Under the pieces are notes generated by a model. That model was not told the DNA's origin and did not search any database. It saw nothing but the letters and a program-made list of their open reading frames with translations. 64,000 nucleotides of DNA from JAHDCJ01 sp039028895 (GTDB lineage: Bacteria; Bacteroidota; Bacteroidia; Chitinophagales; Saprospiraceae), in NCBI GenBank assembly GCA_039028895.1, contig JBCCHF010000035.1, positions 1 through 64,000 on the forward strand. Reading direction: 5' to 3'. Below, piece after piece: positions 61,559 through 64,000 of the stretch; within the stretch, counting starts at the first letter, position 1; every line of letters starts with the position of its first letter. A program made the translations under genes and the position numbers.

Positions 61559-61665
61559 TTATTGCTGTCAACTGAAGCATAGCGGCCAATGGTGTGTTAG
61601 CGAGGATAATTGCCGCTCGGTCAACCCTAATGCAGAACGATACAAAACCAATTATTATTCGTTTT

Positions 61666-62148
61666 TTAGTTCTTCTGTTTCAAAAGACCGCGATGAATAA
61701 AGTTGGCTGATATTGGGCTGACGCCTATCTCTCTTGCCCAAACAGATAGCTGTCCTATATGGTGTATCTCATGTACAATTACATGCCTTATCGCTTCACC
61801 ATAGGTGCAATGAATTCTATTCTCGTTTCCAATCTCAAGGTCCAATACTTTATGTTCCAATTCGGTTGACCATTTTTCGACATAATCAAAAACTCCTTTT
61901 CGTAATTCTTTGGACAATTCAATAATATCTTCAAAATTTGAATAGTCTTCAAACTTTCCATTGAAAATTGGCTTTTGTTGTAAATCGCTAATCCAATCAT
62001 ATTCCACCTTGCTGACATGAAACATCGTGTAAGCTATACTTCCGACTCCTCCAACGCGAGATTTATATAATTCTTCTGATGGAACAGGCTTTAATACTTC
62101 AAACCATTCATCCCTTACCTTCCAATTGTATCTAAATAGGTATTGCAT
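61666..62148 (-). CDS. DinB family protein
   Basis: 160 residues forming a four-helix DinB bundle. The three metal-site histidines are visible in MFHVSKVEYDW (about 42) and HEIHHIGQ (about 128-132). DinB-type proteins are often metal-dependent thiol transferases, typically for bacillithiol or mycothiol, or are induced by DNA damage. Its role here is unknown. It is followed on the same strand by no partner; the DUF2784 gene lies upstream. Confidence 0.88.
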   Translation of the reverse strand: MQYLFRYNWKVRDEWFEVLKPVPSEELYKSRVGGVGSIAYTMFHVSKVEYDWISDLQQKPIFNGKFEDYSNFEDIIELSKELRKGVFDYVEKWSTELEHKVLDLEIGNENRIHCTYGEAIRHVIVHEIHHIGQLSVWAREIGVSPISANFIHRGLLKQKN

Positions 62149-62185
62149 GCCACAAGTTCTTTTGGTTCGGTTGATTAAACGCTGT

Positions 62186-62545
62186 TTAAGGATTCCTGAA
62201 AAAATTGAAATAAATACTGATCACAATTGCCAAGACAAAAGCTACGAGCGTGATCGAGTCAGTTGTATTTGGAACAATTCCGATTCCGATGGCTTCAAAG
62301 AAGTATTGGATAAATGAATTAGGCAAGTCTTCTACACCCAATTGTCTTTTGATGCTCCAGTGCCAATCCGTTAAAAAGCAATAACCCCATCCGTACCATA
62401 TTCCTAATATAAACCAGGACGCTCCTGTGAGCCCAATAACCCATAAATGAAACCTTCGGGTCCCCTTCCAGATCCAACCAGTTAGGTTGAAAACAATCAC
62501 AATCAAATGAAGAGTAAATAACAGGATATCAAGAAATTTGAGCAT
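62186..62545 (-). CDS. DUF2784 family membrane protein
   Basis: 119 residues. The family block is clear: HLIVIVFNLTGWIWKGTRRFHLWVIGLTGASWFILGIWYGWGYCFLTDWHWSIKRQLG, with the conserved W-x-x-C-x-LTDWHW and LP in EDLPNSFIQYF. Three or four membrane spans. Function unknown. It is likely cotranscribed with the DinB gene (37 bases between them). Confidence 0.88.
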   Translation of the reverse strand: MLKFLDILLFTLHLIVIVFNLTGWIWKGTRRFHLWVIGLTGASWFILGIWYGWGYCFLTDWHWSIKRQLGVEDLPNSFIQYFFEAIGIGIVPNTTDSITLVAFVLAIVISIYFNFFRNP

Positions 62546-62670
62546 CTTGTTAAATTTACCACAAATAACTCATCCCTAACCCGATTGTGTCTCACCACTT
62601 CCGACTCTTCTACGGATATATTTTAACAAAGTCCCTTTTCAAGAAATATTAATTGAATTCGTTAACGTCT

Positions 62671-62827
62671 GTGTATCCGCAGAAGCGGAAAGCGGGCTGT
62701 AACTTAAAGGATACCCAAATGAGCCGAAAAGACTCATTAACTGTATTTTGGTGATACACTTAGTTAGTCTTTTCGGCGGACTTATGATGTGCCTGAAAGA
62801 TTAAGGATTTCCCGACAAGCCCGCTTT
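62671..62827. other. Highly structured noncoding stretch, perhaps the 5' part of a group II intron remnant
   Basis: Nested inverted repeats: GTGTATC (62671) with GATACAC (62753), the 12-bp pair 62723-62734 with 62766-62777, a near-perfect 12-bp pair 62689-62700 with 62815-62827, and a CCGC/GCGG hairpin at 62677-62688. No open frame. The density of pairing suggests a folded RNA. Its link to the intron 3' end that follows is likely but not proven. Confidence 0.4.
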
Positions 62828-62930
62828 TGCGTAATATGCTGGTGTTTTGGGTTTTTTACTTTTTATTGGGTTATGTAGTTTATCTGAGTATCAATGTTTT
62901 TTTGAAAATCCAGTGAAAAGAGCAGTAATG

Positions 62931-63024
62931 GAGATTAGCAATGAACCGCCGTATACGAGGCCCGTGCGTACGGTGGTGTGAGGGACGCACTCTGGCTAAT
63001 CTCAGTCAGAGCCGCCTACTCGAT
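62931..63024 (+). mobile_element. Group II intron 3' end (domains V and VI)
   Basis: CCGCCGTATACG (62946) with its partner CGTACGGTGG (62968-62977) forms the domain V hairpin, followed by GTGTGAGGGACGC, a domain VI-like stem (CTCTGGCT with AGTCAGAG) and the typical 3' end CCTACTCGAT at 63015-63024. No reverse-transcriptase frame lies upstream, so this is a truncated remnant. Confidence 0.7.
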
Positions 63025-63234
63025 TGGTCGTAATTATTCTTCTTTCTTCTTCATTGGTAAACAGAAGACATGAAATTGGAAAACTATACCAAAACCGCAC
63101 AATCCAATATCTCAGTGAAATTAATCTGTGAGATACTTGACAGACCTTATGAGTAATTCATTCCGAGATTTAGAAGAGAACACTAAATACCAAGAATGCA
63201 AATTGATAGTTTGCGTTTGTTTCTATTATCACTA

Positions 63235-64000
63235 GAAGCCATCTCAAAAATACTTTTTCAGGTAAATCATCATAGTTGCCATCAATACAAAGCCCTCAAA
63301 ATTGGCATCATAATAATCGTATCGAACGACACATCTTCTTTAATTATGAAGCCAGGCAAAATATCTTTCGACTTTCCACCTTTTTCGATATCTCCTTAAT
63401 TTTCTACCATCTTGAGTTTTAGATTTACTGCGATTTCTGCGATGCGGAACGATCAATTCAATACCTAAAAATTCAAGATCACCTCGAAGTTTATCACTGT
63501 CATACGCCCTGTCAGCTATCAGCCGTTTAGGCTGTTCATCCAAGTGGCTAAACTCTAGAGTAGCCTCCACAAGTGTTACTTCATGTCGATTGGCTCCGGT
63601 GGTCCATACGGCGAAAGGAAGACCATTAGCATCTGTGATTTCCATGACCTTGGAGCCCTTACCCCGCTTAGTTTTTCCAATACTATCCCCCCTTTTTTAG
63701 CACTGGAAAAAGTACCATCAATAAAACATTCATCAATGTCTTGTCTATTTTACCTTTTTCCTTTAAATGGCTCGCAAGCGAGTACAGAATTTTATCCCAA
63801 AGCCCTTGATTGTTCCAGGCTTGAAAATACCGATGACAAGTCTGATAGGTGGGATACCTCGAAGGCATATCTTTCCACGGAGCACCTGTACGGCATATCC
63901 ATAAAATCCCGTTGATCACAGACCTGGGATCTTTTCGTGGTCGACCTCATTTAACTTCGGGCTCTTTTGGAAAAAATGAGGAGATGGCATCCCATTGACT
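63235..64000 (-). mobile_element. IS5-type insertion sequence, right end beyond the window
   Basis: The left terminal repeat GAAGCCATCTCAAAAAT (two bases off the copies at 51567 and 46620) is preceded by TA. The element continues past 64000 as transposase sequence. It is the source of the terminal repeats of the MITE-like elements in the window. Confidence 0.8.
63244..64000 (-). pseudogene. IS5-family transposase, broken
   Basis: Read across frames the product shows the standard order: SQWDAISSFFPKEPEVK then GRPRKDPRSVINGILWICRTGAPWKDMP, DIDECFIDGTFSSAKKGG, GKTKRGKGSKVMEITDANG (DDE core), RLIADRAYDSDKLR, then VERYFAWLHN and a final helix to 63244. Breaks seen: an in-frame TGA before GRPRK, a shift between TLMNV and DIDECF, a shift at the G-run after KKGG, and a TAA in the NFRR block. 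Some IS5 elements use one programmed shift, but four lesions mean it is inactive. Confidence 0.85.

Noticed and set aside
51500..62600. Integron-like cassette array with attC sites
   Set aside because: Several imperfect palindromes contain GTTAG or CTAAC, but no consistent attC architecture, no regular spacing and no integrase could be seen.
62671..62827. Structured stretch as a retron msr/msd
   Set aside because: No reverse-transcriptase gene nearby and the 3' neighbour is a group II intron end.

Overview
The window looks like chromosomal DNA of a member of the Bacteroidota, most likely a free-living (marine or soil) Cytophagales-type bacterium. The grounds are: AT-rich sequence; very many type II signal peptides (lipoproteins) on small proteins of unknown function; two proteins with the Fibrobacter succinogenes major paralogous (FISUMP) domain beside a hybrid two-component system with an AraC-type output domain; a secreted protein with two-component-regulator propeller repeats; DUF3667, DUF2200, STM3941-like and YdeI/OmdA-like proteins; promoter boxes of the Bacteroidota TTG / TAnnTTTG type; and almost no Shine-Dalgarno sequences. 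I saw no rRNA, tRNA, CRISPR array or prophage. Most genes lie on the minus strand.

Layout. 1-3.1 kb: a membrane protein cut by the window edge and small lipoproteins, one behind a leader with a strong terminator. 3.3-10.8 kb: a tightly spaced minus-strand run headed by aconitase AcnB, followed by an Old Yellow Enzyme-type oxidoreductase, two membrane proteins, an M19 dipeptidase and a GNAT-like protein. 10.9-16.9 kb: small lipoproteins, a methyltransferase and a carbohydrate-esterase group (two alpha/beta esterases and a polysaccharide deacetylase-SGNH fusion). A -1 slippery heptamer sits exactly at the junction of two of these. 17-22.3 kb: propeller lipoprotein, membrane-anchored class III cyclase, serine hydrolase plus GNAT pair, DUF2200. 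22.5-27.8 kb: a hybrid sensor kinase/AraC regulator flanked by two FISUMP-domain proteins, with a four-half-site operator candidate. 28-29.2 kb: a small membrane protein with twin palindromic operators over its promoter, and the TetR regulator that probably binds them. 29.3-36.1 kb: a 1193-residue exported protein of unknown function, a lipoprotein, a hydrolase and a membrane protein. 36.3-40 kb: PLP-dependent decarboxylase and flavin-binding PNPOx-like protein, divergent from a MocR regulator. 40-46.6 kb: YceI, DUF998 and several lipoproteins.

46.6-64 kb is an accessory, decaying zone. It holds a family of short elements (MITE-like) carrying the terminal repeats of an IS5-type element, that IS5-type element itself (broken) at the right edge, a group II intron 3' end, a remnant serine hydrolase, a remnant O-methyltransferase and a DUF3667 gene with an in-frame stop. 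Intact cargo includes an ATP-grasp/M6 metalloprotease pair, an orphan PhnD-like binding protein, an AbgT transporter, an EGF-like lipoprotein, a TAP-like peptidase, a Crp/Fnr regulator with a likely self-operator, an HxlR regulator divergent from a lipoprotein, DinB and DUF2784.

No complete new defence or biosynthetic system is evident. The most promising novelties are the frameshift junction at 15.0 kb, the attenuator-like leader at 1.5-1.7 kb, the FISUMP regulator with spaced CCGTC sites, and the ATP-grasp/metalloprotease pair.
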